Source: Ziziphus jujuba (lineage: Eukaryota > Streptophyta > Magnoliopsida > Rosales > Rhamnaceae). Taken from it: a stretch of DNA of 64,000 nucleotides. Under the pieces are notes generated by a model that had not been told where the DNA came from, did not search any database, and was given only the letters and a program-made list of their open reading frames with translations. The DNA is taken from positions 1,550,001-1,614,000 of the forward strand of contig NC_083382.1 of NCBI RefSeq assembly GCF_031755915.1, read 5' to 3'. Made by a program: the position numbers and the translations under genes. This document shows positions 35,828 to 48,822 of this stretch, in pieces (the first letter of the stretch is position 1; the number at the start of each line of letters is the position of its first letter).

Positions 35828-37588
35828 CCGCGCGCTCTCTCTTTCCGTTTTACAGTTTCACCACCAATCTTACAACACCGTAGGCAAAAAGAAACAACGT
35901 GGTTGCTTCCAAACGCAGCCTTAAAGTTTTGTGCCCCCCTTTTTTTTTTTTTAATAACAAATAAATAAATAAAATAACCTTTTTTTTAAATCTATTCTAA
36001 GAGTTAAGAGTAAAATTGACCTTTTTTTATAAAAAAAAAATTTTAAAATTTTGTTGTCATGTCTCGAAAGTGTTTCTTCCTACCTTTATTTTATTTCTAA
36101 ATTATTTAATGATACCAAGAAGATGGGTTTTTTTTTTTTAATTTTATTTTTATTTTTTTTTATTGGGGGTGAAGAAAGATGGGTATTGAGCTGGTTATTG
36201 ACACCATTCTTATGTTCCTTTAATTTGTGACCTGAAAGACAATTTCCATTGCAAGTCCTGTTTAACCTAGTGGTAAAAAATCATTGTTTATATAAGCAAT
36301 GATTCCAATTTAAATTTTTACCAAGATAATTTATGAAGAAATCATATGAACACCAATTTTTCTGAAACAAAAACAACCAAAGAGTTCATTTTGGCAGTTC
36401 GGAAAATACTTTAACTTACCTTTAATATGTATCTCATTCATTCTACAAATAAGTTAAATTTTTATAAAGTCATACAAAGTCATTTATCTTAAGCCAGAAA
36501 GAGAGAAGATCCTCCATAGCTCTTTGTAATTTTTTTTTTTTTTTAAGAAAGTAATCATGTGGGAAAAAAAAAAAAGTTGAATTAGTAGGGGAATAATTAA
36601 AAATAGATTATTACAAATTTTTGATTAATCAATAAACTTTTCCAATTGCGGTTTTTGACCGCATGTATAGGTTGACTATTTTTAATTTGATAGTATTATC
36701 TGACTTTGCCTCTCCTTTTAGTTCTCTCTTTGGATTAGAATTGATCAGCATCCATACAAAGGTGAATGGTATGTTTGGATTAGTATATTATACATGCAAC
36801 ATTAATTTAGTCTTGGTTTGGTAATATTTAGATTTTAAAATAATCAGCGGTAGTTATGCTAAATAAAAGATCAGCTTCTACTGTGTTAAAAAAAAATCAG
36901 TAAATTGTTTAATAACTTATATTAATAAAAATGTTATAAAAATGTAAAAGTTACAAATAAGTATTTAATATCTTATGAAATTTAATTACTGTAAATTTGA
37001 AAATTATTAAAATGGACATAAACGTATATAAGTGATTTAAAAATACAATAATTTTTATGTAATTATTTTATGACACTTTTATATTAAAAAATATAATATA
37101 TATATATATAATATGATATATTTTTGATTTTTTTGGGTCCAAATCTTAATTTTAAAATAAAATATTTAACAACCCAAACTATTTTTTTATCAAGCACCTA
37201 AGTGGCAAAAAATACTTTTATAATTGATTATAGGACTACCAGAATCATTACAAAACTAAGCCATAGATATATTAGTAAATGTATAATTGAACAAGATGTT
37301 AAAATTTCAGAACATATAATTTTATCATTAGATTCATTACCATTCGGAAATAAAAATTCAAAATTCCATTAAAAATATAATACTAGTTTAAGGTGAGCCT
37401 AAGAAAAGGTAAGGCTGTTTCAGAATAAATACTTGCATACTAAATCACAACAAAAATTTCAGGGTTATATGTTTAACATCCAAAACAGCAAGTATCATTG
37501 ATTAAAAATTAAAACTCAACCAATAACGCCATATAAATCCTACATAAATCATAAATTAATCCACGATTTTACTTTCTTTGATTCTCTT
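35784..37588. other. Intergenic, AT-rich
   Basis: Contains the (CT)n leader/promoter of the small gene, long T and A runs, and the 3' side of LRAT1. It is conserved at 54502-56228. No gene or RNA seen. Confidence 0.6.
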
Positions 37589-38781
37589 TCAGAATATCAC
37601 AATCTTGCCTTCAAGATGCATGAATTGAGCCACTACCGGAAAACGACCAGGACTTATCCAAGGTGGCAATATCTTTAGTGTAACTTGATAAGCTTGCCCA
37701 CAATGTGTAGCATCAGCAACAAATCTAACAACAGAGTAGATGAAATAAACAGTAGCTGCCACACCAATAGGATTGCTAGGCTAGAATGCAATTATGAAAA
37801 TGAGGATAGCAAAAAACACACCAAAGTAAGTTACTATCTGCCCATTCCTGCCAAGGTTAATAATTAATTTTCTTGGAGGCGAATTTGTTTTGCAATATAT
37901 TGCAAAGTCTTCGCAATTGTTGTTGAGAAGGTTGTAGGCACCAGTTCCAAAACCATTGTTCAGCTCCTGGCGGGAACGGTTCGTAACAGTGTTGGGCTGA
38001 TTAGTAGAGCCAAGGGTACAAGTACCACCTAGAAATTTGGCGATAAAGAAAGCAAGACTAACACCATATTTATAGAGATAGAGTTCATCACCACTAAGAA
38101 AACTGTCTAGGCTGCAATATTCTACACGACTTTCCATTGCGGAGCTAGTGCTTATGGGAATGTCTGATGAATGGGATGAAGCTAAACTGGGTAAAATAGG
38201 GTCTCCTCCACGGACGAGGTGGATCACTTCTCTGTCACTATCACCGACATATATACCTGGCCAAGTCACATGAATAGCAGGCAGAATAAGCTAACACCAT
38301 GGTGGCCAAATTCACCATGACATATATAATTTTATAAAGTTAGTATATGTTGATATGATCACGACTGTATAATTTTTCTACTCTAAGAGAAGGAATTAGG
38401 ATTCTCATCCTATCATAAATATAATTTGTCAAAAAGTAAATGAGATTAAACTGATGTATAAGTGAAAACCTTCTTAAAATGCTGTTAAATTGATTACCAC
38501 TCTTCCAAAACTTAAATTGTTTGAATATATATACATATATATATATATATATATCAATCATCGTATTTATGTTATTGAATTACAAATAGAGATATTGAAA
38601 AGATATATATGAACATAAACTCTGCTTATGTACAACAAACATTTTTTTTTCAAAACTTGGTAAAGTAGTCTAGTTTCTACTTGTCAAATATTACTATCAG
38701 ATTCTGTTCAAACACTTCCTACACTTGAGGGGAAGGAAATAGCTGCTTCAGGGAAAAGACAAAGCATATGTGTAAGTACAA

Positions 38782-38852
<71 letters not shown>

Positions 38853-39977
38853 AATTAATTACCTAATCCTAATTGATTCTCTAAAAGCAATTCTATACTC
38901 CAAATAATAGGCCGATTTCTTATTCAATAAAGTTCAAAACTACATAATATTCCTAATTACTAACTTAGAGGTTTTTCATGCAATCATGAACACAAGTGAA
39001 ACAGAGACAGTCAATTATGCAAATTATATATGTAGCTAAAAACAAGTTTTTTTCTTTCTTTTCTTTTGTTTTTTGGCCTTTTTCTTTTCAGTAATGGAAA
39101 GAGAAATGAAAGGAAGATGTTACAACAGAGATTGTAAAAAAATGCCATTTAGAGCCTAGTATTCAACCAAGCTATATGCATTGTATAAGACACAACAAAC
39201 ATAGAAAATATTAGCAAAGCAAATGATCGCTATTGACAATTTTTTTTTTTTTAAATTGTTATATAAATCACAAGAAGCAACCTTGCATAAACATGAAAAA
39301 TAAGTATTAGTTAAAGAAATAAGAAGAAAAAGAACAAATAAATTAAAAAGAATGTAGTTCTTTGCCAAAGTATGATGTAATGTTAATCTCAGTTGTCCCT
39401 GAATTTAATGAGACTAACAATTTAGGATAGTCAACTTACTAAGCCACAACCTTAAAACAACCAAAGTGGATTCTTAAGGCCCTGTTTGGTTTGTGACAAA
39501 TTAATTTGCAAATTTGAGATGAAAGTGTTTTCATCAAAATATATAGATGTTTTTCCACATTTTATCGGGAATTAGTTTGACATTTTTATTTAAATGGCAG
39601 TCTGGCCCTCCTTTTCAACATTTCCAACTACTAATATAAACTTAGAAAGAAATAATAATTCTGTGGAAACTATTTTTTAGTAAATGGATTTCTTAAAACT
39701 TTATCATGGTTCAAGTACTTGAGTTAGATAAAAGATAATGATATATAGTTAAAAGAATTGGGTTTTCGGTGTCAAAATAAAATCACAATAATAAAGAAAA
39801 AATACACATAAGTTAGAATCCATGTTAAATACCATAATTTCAGCATAAGAAGAAAGAAATACAGAGATAAAGAAGATCATCACCATGATGGGCATAGGTA
39901 CTGTTGGAGTTGCGCCTCCAAGTGTAGATGTGATCTCCAGGCATCAGCTGCTTTTTATGTATTTTGTTCGAAATCAG
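37589..39977 (-). pseudogene. LRAT-domain protein LRAT1, copy 1 (start codon lost, premature stop)
   Basis: Exon 1 equivalent 39884-39977 and exon 2 37589-38256. The start codon of the intact copy (58602) is CTG here (39975-39977), with an in-frame stop shortly upstream. An in-frame TAG at 37781-37783 replaces CAG, cutting the protein after FAILIFIIAF, within or just after the first membrane segment. The LRAT core is still readable: GDHIYTW, YAHHG in exon 1, and NNNCEDFAIYCKT in exon 2 with the catalytic cysteine. A truncated product from a non-ATG start cannot be excluded, but loss of function is more likely. Confidence 0.85.
38784..38852. repeat. (AC)n-(TA)n microsatellite
   Basis: About 50 bases of AC repeats followed by TA repeats in the LRAT1 intron. 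The matching site in the second unit (about 57440) is short, so the expansion is specific to unit 1. Confidence 0.9.
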
Positions 39978-40214
39978 CCTCTAGATATTGAACGTCTAAT
40001 GTTTTAGTAAGTAATTTTATTTCATAAATAAAAAAAAAGAACAAATTTCATCATTTATAGTTCTTCAATTTTGTGTTTAATTTGAAGAAATATATATTTG
40101 TTCCCTTTTGTTAGTAGTCCACTTGCATATTTTACTATAAACAATACTTATAAGAGAGAGAGAGAGAGAGAGGGAAAAAAAAAAAAACAAAAACAAACAA
40201 ACAAACTTATCTAA

Positions 40215-40408
40215 GTTCTCATTTGGCATAGTTTTTGCTTTATCAAAAGTGCTTGTTAAAAATCTATTTTCAATTGATTTTGGATAAAAGCTTTTAAAAG
40301 TTTTGAAGATATGAAATACTTTCAAAAAATTATCTAAATATTTTTAGAAGCAATTTTTGAGCTTTAAAAGCCAGAAGTGACTTCTCACAAGCATTGTGAA
40401 ATAGGACT
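40215..40408. mobile_element. MITE, PIF/Harbinger-like, unit 1 copy
   Basis: 194 bp with TIR-like ends (catttggcatag at the left, a diverged inverse at the right) and TAA on both sides. The same element is at 58814-59007, so it was present before the segmental duplication. Confidence 0.6.
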
Positions 40409-40449
40409 TAAGTATCACTAAATTTATTTGCCGATTATTTATTTTGTTT

Positions 40450-41542
40450 CTACATAAATAATAATAATAATAATAATAATGCTGAAAATATTACATTTTG
40501 TAATATTGCTAGGTAGAAAAGTATGATACATGCTAGAATCCAGACCACTCGAGGAGTCTCGGACAGCAGTTGAAGAGGCTCAGACCACGTTCGTACTGTT
40601 AACAGCAACTGAATATTGAAATGAGTCATCAGCAATATTATGAACAGGTCAATTAAGGATTGAATAGGTCTGAAGCCCGACGCAGCAGAAGACATTTTCT
40701 TATCAACATCAGGCAATGTCTCTACTCGATCCACGTTAATAACATTAGGACGGGCTCCGATATCAGAACCAAATCTATAAATACAGTATAAGCCAAAACA
40801 TATGGCAGCCACACCAGTAAAATTTGCAGCTGTGCTTTGCTGCAGAAAAAGAAAGAACGTGACGGTAACAGCCGAGAAAAATGCTGCAGCTTGCCAACTT
40901 CTGCTGAAATTTATGTTATCTATCACTAGCAAGCCTGTTTTGCAATAAATTGCAAAGTCTTTACCATTGTTTATGAAACGGTAGTGGCTATTGGAGTCAT
41001 TGCTAGTAAGGAAATTAAGTGCACGGTCCAGCACAGCCTCAGGTCGGTCAGCAAGCGCAAGAGTTGTACCTCCTCCGGGTTTTGCGAGGATGAGAGCTGG
41101 ATTAACACCATATTCAAAGAGGTAGAGATGATCTGCACCAGAACGGAAACAATCTATGCAGGAAGAGACCACACCATGAACAATTGATCGATCACGGTTT
41201 ATGCAATTTTGACATGCACCATGATGATCGTCTATGAAATGGATCACGCATTCATCATCCAAATATATTCCTGAAGTCATATATATCAGGAAAATTATTA
41301 AGTAAATATCATGGTGGTGAAGAACTCAGATTCTCATTGATAAGAAAGGAAAAAAGAAAAGTCTGTGAAGCACAAAAGTACGGTCAGGCATGAATTCAAA
41401 AGAAATGGAGAAGAAGAGGAAGGTTACCGTGGTCTTTTGCATTGGCTCGTGTCCATGTGTAGATGTGATCTCCATGCCGCAGGTTTTCTTTCTTTGTTTC
41501 CTTGAGAAGCACCTTCCAGATCTTGTTCTGCAGTTCATTCAT
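40450..41542 (-). CDS. LRAT-domain pseudoenzyme LRAT2, copy 1
   Basis: Exons 41428-41542 and 40450-41270 give 312 codons. LRAT-fold proteins are thiol acyltransferases/hydrolases using two His and one Cys. Exon 1 keeps GDHIYTW and KDHG; exon 2 continues GIYLDDECVIHF. A pair of CxxC motifs (CQNC, CIDC) follows. At the NCEDF active-site motif this protein reads NNGKDFAIYCKTG, so the catalytic Cys is Gly and the next residue Lys. The remainder is hydrophobic: membrane segments in AAAFFSAVTVTFFLFLQ, FTGVAAICFGLYC, and two near the end. The C-terminus is longer than in copy 2 because a TTA microsatellite adds a Leu run (SALLLLLLLFM). The frame is otherwise open, arguing for retention without catalysis. 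Confidence 0.87.
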
Positions 41543-41565
41543 CTTACAACTGGGATATGTTTCTC

Positions 41566-41740
41566 TCTCTGCTCTTCAAATTTGTGTTTTAGAAAATGGG
41601 AATTTAATTCAACCGCAATAGAGATGCAATGCCAATACTGAATGCCCTAGTAACCAGTACATGGGGTTAATAAAGGGCTTGGACAGTAATGCAGAAAGGA
41701 TTGAATTGGCTGACAGAAGGGTAAGTCCATATTTATGGCA
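41566..41740 (-). promoter_or_regulatory. LRAT2 5' flank, one of four related copies
   Basis: The block with gttttagaaaatggg, gagatgcaatgcc, cttggacagtaatgcagaaag and ttggctgacagaaggg recurs at about 43365-43500, 60235-60370 and 60675-60825. It sits directly upstream of LRAT2 exon 1, so it probably contains promoter or leader sequence. No specific element assigned. Confidence 0.55.
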
Positions 41741-43220
41741 GCACCTACTACAGCAAATACAAGATTTTATAGCATACGGTTATAGCATTTAAAAAAATGC
41801 AATTACTAATATGAAACATTTAGAATTGATATTAAAATGAATTACTATATAAGAAAATCATAATATAATGATATTTATTTTAGTATCAATTTAATCCAAA
41901 ATGTCACAAATTAAATAATTAGTAATTAAGGTGAATAAGTCGTAAAAAAATACAAATGAGTCCACAATTCAACCAAAAAAAAAAAAGGGCCCATACTAAT
42001 TTTAAAATTTCATAAACGATAATAATTCATCTCTTGATTGATTTATACATGAAACAAGAAATTAAGATGAAGTAATATCACTAAGAAGGAAAATAAAATG
42101 AGTAAAAAGATATATGGAATAAATAGTAAATATTCATACATTTAGTTTGTAATTCGAATCCTAATGAGAAAACATAAGACCATATATACATTATTCATAT
42201 TCTTTGTCACAAGCACTCTACATATTTTACCTCTACCTCAACATTTTCTCCATAAATTTCATTTTCACTTTGTCTATATATTCATCAATCCTTTAATTTT
42301 CCTCTTTTCTTTTTTTAATGTGTTCATTAACCCTTCAGTTACATAGTATTTATGTCATTTTTATGAGTGTCATTGATTATTAAATGTCATTAAAAATATT
42401 ATTTTGTAACATTTTTAAGTATCATTGGATTATAATTTTAAAAATAAAATTTTTCTTTTTGATATTGTTACTTGTATAAAAAGAAAGATAATAGCAATTG
42501 AAGTTGTTAGTTATCCAAAAAATGAAAATAAAAATTGTTATTTTTTTAAAAATTCTTTCCTATTTAAATAATATAAAAATATCATGCCATGATTAGATTA
42601 ATTCAAAAAATAATTTTGGATTAAAAATGAAATTAGTTTGAAGGGATATATATATATATATATATTATTAAATTATCTTCCAATTAAAGTCATTAGTTAT
42701 CTTTCAAAAAAATTAAAATTGTTACTTTTTTTTTCAAAATTATTTCCTATTTAAAGAAGAAAAAAATTTCATACCATTTTTTTATCCCCCCCAACCCTTC
42801 TCTCCATTCTTAGAAAGTTTGAACAAAATCCCATACTGTCTTAAGTATAATGGCTAAATAGAGGATAATAGCGCTGGAGAGAGAATGGCAAGGCATCACA
42901 TAACATGAACGTTATAGTGTGAGTATTTAGGTGGATGGTTTTAATTATGTAGATTTAAAAGTAGCTGACATGACAATTTTAACTCATATTTGATCACGAG
43001 TTGGAATTGAAATCCTAATTAGGTAAATAAGGGACAATAACAGTGGAGAGAAAGTGACAGGCCATTACATAACGTGAACATAATGCTGTGAGCATTAGGT
43101 GGATAGTTTTAACTACGTGGATTTAAAAATAACTGACATGACAATTTTTAATTGGCCGAGTCTACGTGGTAGGATAAGCTAAATTAAATTTATTAAATGA
43201 TCTCTCCTAGGCTTATTAAA
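41741..43220. other. Gene-free AT-rich region with two tandem duplications
   Basis: Blocks at about 42857-42985 and 43029-43155 are repeats with a 172-bp offset (shared core gtggatgg/gtggatag and agctgacatgacaattt). Blocks at about 42490-42590 and 42670-42780 are also related. No coding or RNA gene seen. Confidence 0.6.
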
Positions 43221-43325
43221 TTATTTATTTTTTGTGCTTGTGTAGATGTGATCTCCAGGCTGCAGGTTTTCCTTCTTGGTTTCCTTGAGAAGCACCTTCC
43301 AGAGCTTGTTCTGCAGTTCGCTCAT
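43221..43325 (-). pseudogene. Orphan LRAT exon 1 with its 5' flank
   Basis: MSELQNKLWKVLLKETKK, then ENLQPGDHIYT, nearly the same as LRAT2 exon 1. Similarity stops abruptly inside the exon just after HIYT, where an AT-rich unrelated sequence gives a stop. No exon 2 is present. The upstream flank copy continues to about 43500. It is a duplication remnant. Confidence 0.85.
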
Positions 43326-43516
43326 CTTTAGAACTGGTATATGTTTCTCTCTCTGCTCTTCAAATTTGTGTTTTAGAAAATGGGAAATTGATTCAAGCCC
43401 ACTAGAGATGCTCCAATACTGAATGAATAACCCGTACATGGGGACAATAAAGGGCTTGGACAGTAATGCAGAAAGCACTGTAAGGGCTCACGGGAGGGAC
43501 GGTTGTCACATTCTTC

Positions 43517-43800
43517 AACAAATAATTATGGCAGCATTTTCTATATGTCAACAAACAATTATGACAGCATTTTCTATATTCTTCAACAAATAATTATGGC
43601 AACATTTTCTATATTCAACAAATAATTATTGCAGCAGCACTTGTTAGACATATATATATATAAATATTGAAGGATTGGCCAACAGAAGGAAATATGAAAG
43701 GACTAGATTGGCTGACAGAAGGGTAAGTCCATATTTCTATATTCTTCAAGAAATAATTATGGCCACGTTTTCTATATTCAACAAATAATTATGGCTGGCG
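43517..43800. repeat. Degenerate minisatellite, about 37-46-bp unit
   Basis: The unit caacaaataattatggcagc plus attttctatattc occurs about four times in 43517-43640 and twice more at about 43740-43795, separated by an LRAT flank fragment. No function inferred. Confidence 0.7.
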
Positions 43801-44499
43801 TCGACATTTGCTTGACCTGTATAAATATTGTATGGATTTGACATAACCATTAACTCCCTTATAAATTTTTTTTTTTTTTTTTTGTCAAATGATATTTTTG
43901 GATGGAATGGAACAAATTTAAGCCCCATGAAAAACCCGTGGTATACAGGTTGATTATTCTTTGGTTTTGGACTGAAATTGATCAAAATTAGACTTGGATT
44001 CCCCTTGCCCGTTACCGGACGATTGTACCACCACTGGAATGGCTGAAAACAGCAGTCAAAAAAGGATTTTCCAGTCGGATCTAAACCGGGTTGCGCAACA
44101 TGCCTCACAGCAAACGGGCCAACATGCAAAACCGGCTGCTTCAGGAAGAAAACAAAATGACATCGTTTTTGGCTTGCTTGATGTCATCATGATGACATCA
44201 ACATAACATCAGACGATAAGGTGGTGCTGACATCAACATGTTAACACCAGCATGATGTATTCGACTGATGTCAACATGATGTCAAAACGATGTGTTAGCG
44301 ATCATTCTACTTATGTGACATCGCATGATATATGTGCTGATACGAGGATGATGAAGTCAGCATAGCCAATGCTATGCTTCCACTCACAGCACATAATTTT
44401 ATTGAAGGAAACAAAGATAAAATAGCACCCGGACATATCATCAACATGGTGTTTTATTAGAAGCACCTATGAAAAAGTGGCTCCACCTTAAGAAATTCA
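43801..44499. other. Junction sequence between the duplicated segments, with TGATGTCA cluster
   Basis: Unlike anything else in the window. It carries a T run, a 70-codon open frame at 43994-44206 without recognisable domain, and from about 44178 to 44300 several TGATGTCA/TGACATCA motifs, including a perfect 20-base palindrome at 44180-44199. Then the NBS1 intron-4 similarity begins at about 44500. Confidence 0.55.
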
Positions 44500-45127
44500 A
44501 TACAAGGACAAACTAATGTTCCCCACTCCTCACATGTAGATTTGCGATAATAGTAGATAAGGCAGGTCTTATATGTGCAGAACAATAAATTACCAAAAAT
44601 GGGAGTAAAAATTTTGAATACAACACAGATAGACAACCAGATCAAATACATGGTAAATTATAAATCTATCCTAAAAGATTAAGATGATAGGAACTGAGGC
44701 TAATTGTAAATATCAAGTTAACATGGACATTAATACACATATAATACTGAAAATTGAGAGATTTAAAAGTGGACCAGCCTTGTAAATCTAATCAACAAAA
44801 AACATCTAACAATCCCCTCACATATAGGCATGCTCAATAACCAGAAATAAAGTGGAGCTGACGTGCTGACAATAGATAAAGACTTGAACAGAAGACCAAG
44901 CAGATAACTTTAAATTCTAATACGACATTAAGTTGCCACCAGCGTCCTAAAGTTTAAAATTTTAAGAAAAATGACCCAACCATATAAACTAAGCCAGCAT
45001 AAACACACAAATAGAATAACAGTAAACTAAAATCCAAATCAGGAGACCATTTGTAACATGCAACAATAAAAACAGTTGGGCAGCTACGCATGGGAACCGT
45101 CATCCACAAAATGTCCTCCTTACTAAC

Positions 45128-48100
45128 CAATTGATGAAATTTTGTCCTGAAGGGGATGATTCACTTGGAAGGTTCTTCAAGGAGCATTCCCAGAAAATTA
45201 GTGGAACAAAATAAAACCTGCATTATATGCATCACAAGGTATAAACATGAACAGTAGAAGAATTTGCAGCGCATGTCTGAAGTAATCATGTGATTTTTAT
45301 ATTTTACTTTTGATAAAAGCATGAAATCCTGTGATATAAACTTCCATGGATTTCTGAGCATTACTCTAGTGATCATAACTGAGTTCCAATCGTTAGATTA
45401 GAGACCATCCTTGCTTTTTTCAATAACCTTGCAGCATAAGGATCCATGATCTATAGGGGGACCTCCAGAGCTATTTGAGTAAAAAGGCAATATTTTTCTT
45501 TTTAGTGTTAGTCACTCCTAAACCCTCTTTGGAATATTTTCACATACTACTTCCCAGGAAACCAAATACCCTTTAAAACCATCCCTACTGCCATCCCACA
45601 AAAATTCTCATCAATCTTTTAAGTTCCATCAAGCCACTGCTAGAACTCTAAAAGGAGATTAGAAATTAAAAAAAGTAGAAAAATGCCAGAGATCACGTCA
45701 CTTTCAACAGAAGTTACTACATTTGAAATCTTCCAGCAACAATTAGGTTTAATAGTACTATAAAATGTTCATGATGATGTGAGTTCTCAAATATGTGAAT
45801 ACCCTGAACCAAAAAAAGTTGCATCACCTGATGCTCCGGGCAATTCATATACTTGTAGATAACGAAGACAAATGGTATTACGTTATAATATTAACTTACC
45901 TGTAGGTTGCATTATCAGTTCCAGGTCTCCATCTCTTAAAGTGGTTTCTTTATTTGGGAACCGATGAACTTCCTCCTTTGAGCCAAGGTTTTTGTTAATA
46001 AAGGTACTATATTTTGAGCAATCCCGAACTAGAACTTCGCACGAAGAACTAGAAGATTTAGCCTGTAAGGGGTTAATGGAAGTCATTACATTCACAGATA
46101 TTTCTGCATGGACCAGAGATACTCCTTTGTCTTTTGTAATAATTATGTGACAACCCACAAGGGAGGTCATATAAGTATACTAAGTCAACTGCCACCCTAT
46201 AAATTTTATGCAACTTTAAACACAGAAGAAGAAATAACCATTGAGAAACAATAGTTAAGTTACCATCAATCTGAAAAACTTAAGCTAAAAGAAAATTTAA
46301 TCTGAAAAACTTGAGCTAAAAGGAAAATTATTAAACTATGTATACTAAGGAAATGCAATACACGCTTAACACTTTCTTTCATGGATAGGTCCATCAATAG
46401 AAAGACAAAAAGTGAGATCTTATCCATGCAGAACAATAAATTATCAAGTATAGGTGTTACCAGGAACTGACACAAGATTAGATAGCCAACTAGAGCTCTC
46501 ACCATGTTAAGCTATTATCAACTCTGAAAGCTTTAACCAATAACAAGCATACCAAACTTGTATAGCAAGTCAACACAACAGACAACAGATTTTCCAAATG
46601 GGTCATAAAGCATATACTTGGATCCATCCTCTGCAATTTGTAATTCTAAATTATTCAAGTCCCTATTAGCTTTTACGTAGATAGGTCCCATATTCAGTTT
46701 CCTGCTAAGTTTTGAATGGTATAACTTACTGCTTTGCATGCAACATGTAGTCACTTGAATCAGCAGACCTTAAAATAATGATGATATTGACCATTATATG
46801 AACAACGAGTCAATGACAGTCACAACCTTAGGAATTCTATGATTTAATTTAAGTCGGTACTCATTCCTTAAGCATATTCAAGAAATTCATTTACTCAGAA
46901 GAATAAACTTCATGAAAAGGTATGTAAAAAAAAAAAAAAACATTGCTAGTTCCTGCCTTTCCTTCGTATAATAAACAATTACATAAAGAATTCAATATTA
47001 TATATATATATATATACACATATATACACACACACACACAAACACACACAAAATGAGAATCAATTACAATCAATGACAATCTGTTTTGAACCAAGTAGTG
47101 AGCACCAAGCATATATGTATTCATAGATAAGTAACTACAACTATAAAATGGAGGGCATTTTACAAGAAATGCATAAGGTGAGTACCTTTCCGACCCACTT
47201 TGTACAACCCCCTTTGAAATATATAGTACTCATATTCACCTATCATATGATGCACACCTTGTTAAACAGCAGTAAACGATATCTAACAATCACAAAAATA
47301 AAATAGAATAATTCATTTCAAATATATGAATTCAAAAGATAAAAACCAGTACACATATAAATCAACTACACACAATGGAAGAATTATGCATGTTTATAGA
47401 TGCATTAAGCTCCAAAATTGAAATAAGTAGAAGGATGTTAGAGTTAACTAACATTTTACCAACACATTCCCATAGATAAAAAATGTGAGTAAAATATTTT
47501 ACCAGCATTCAATAAATAACTAAAAGGTTTACAAGAATTAGTATGCTAAAAAAGTAAAGTAGAAAAAAAAAAAATAAAGAAGAAGCTAAATATAGGTGAG
47601 CTTACTTAAACTCTTTCTTCAACTAAAAGGAAAATATGTTGCTGAGGTTCATGAATTAGAAAATGATCTGCACCATAAGGAACTATATACAAAACTTGTA
47701 AAGGGTGACATGAGAGAAAGAGAGAGAGGATCGAGCAATCTGCAAGAACAGTTGAGATAGAAAGGTACGCAGAAAGTAACTTTGGCCATATATTACAGTC
47801 ACAGACTAACAAAAGAAGTTCACATTCTCTAGTCAGTCTCCAGGTTCCGTCGAGCAAATACAAGAAGTATTTAAAGAAACAAGCTTTGGAGATATTTGCA
47901 GTTCAAAAAGGATATCATTTTTACAGTTCTAAGAGGATATCATCAGAGTTCATGATAAGCTGCTGTGTAATCACCCACTTATAACAATTTCCAACAGAAT
48001 AGTTCATCCTTATGGCTCTAAGAATGAAAATATCCTTAAGGAACTATAAATTATAACTCCTCTAGAGAGTACTAGAATATGTAAAGGCGGCCAATTGCCC

Positions 48101-48822
48101 ATGGTGATGATACTTGTTAGGGAGTTCTTTTATGCATGCTTTCCCCTAAGAAAAGCTTCTGAGCAAGACATGCCCTCCTAGGGTGGGCGTCAACCACATA
48201 CCTAGTCTTTGATTTACACGCAGCCTTTGCAAGTCCATAAAACTTGCATAGAATATTAACAACGACTACTCAATCTAATAGCATGGTTAAGAGTATGATC
48301 AAGACTTTCAAACAGGCAATGGCCAGTGGTGATCCCATATTGTTTCCTACGTAGGGGAAATGCTGCAGTTGCAATACAGAAACAGATTACAAAGACCTAT
48401 CCTTCTTTTTTTTTTTTTTTTTTTTTTAAGGAAAAGAAAAATTACTCATGCTTAAATAAGACATATAAAGATCCTTTTTTTGCTATTATTAAGGCACAAG
48501 AGCTCATTTTTCCATGGTACAATGCTGACAAACTACACATAAGCTGAACACGCTAAAACCAAATGACATTTTAGGGAAAGAAAAGAAAAAACAGAAGCAA
48601 ATAGTAAAATCCAAGAAACTGGGTACGAAAGAGCTCACTGTTGTTCTAGTATGTAATTTCCTAAGCCAGGGTCAGATAATTTTCTTGTTGACAGATAAAA
48701 AAAACAGGTATTGTGAAATTTCCATAGAATAAGCACAGTAAAATGTGAAAGGATAAAAGCCCACCATATTACAACACAGCACTAACCTGAAGGCGGGTCA
48801 ACAGGAAAAAGACCCAGACCAT
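45128..48822 (-). pseudogene. NBS1 5' fragment (exons 1-4), second truncated copy
   Basis: Exon equivalents: 48787-48822 (36 instead of 37 bases, frameshift after MVW), 47186-47239 (54 bases, in frame), 45900-46154 (FHA exon, 255 instead of 265 bases) and about 45128-45217. The FHA deletion removes the region after DGDL and is the same as in 26164-26417. Exons 5 onward are absent; similarity ends inside the former intron 4 at about 44500. Non-functional as NBS1. Confidence 0.9.

Larger units (their letters stand above)
25285..41760. repeat. Segmental duplication, copy 1
   Basis: Collinear with about 45030-60420: NBS1 5' fragment, 196-aa gene, small membrane protein gene, LRAT1, LRAT2 and the LRAT2 promoter. 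The offset between copies is about 19.74-19.97 kb over the NBS1 fragment and 18.56-18.72 kb after about 30.7 kb, because copy 2 lacks about 1.41 kb (29286-30697 of copy 1). Coding and non-coding parts are both similar, so this was one event followed by indels. Confidence 0.9.

Noticed and set aside
39478..39530. gccctgtttggtttgtgaca, a MITE-like terminus (also near 58100)
   Set aside because: I could not find a matching opposite end, so no element was called.
43994..44206. Open frame of 70 codons in the junction sequence
   Set aside because: No recognisable domain and polar low-complexity composition; not supported as a gene.
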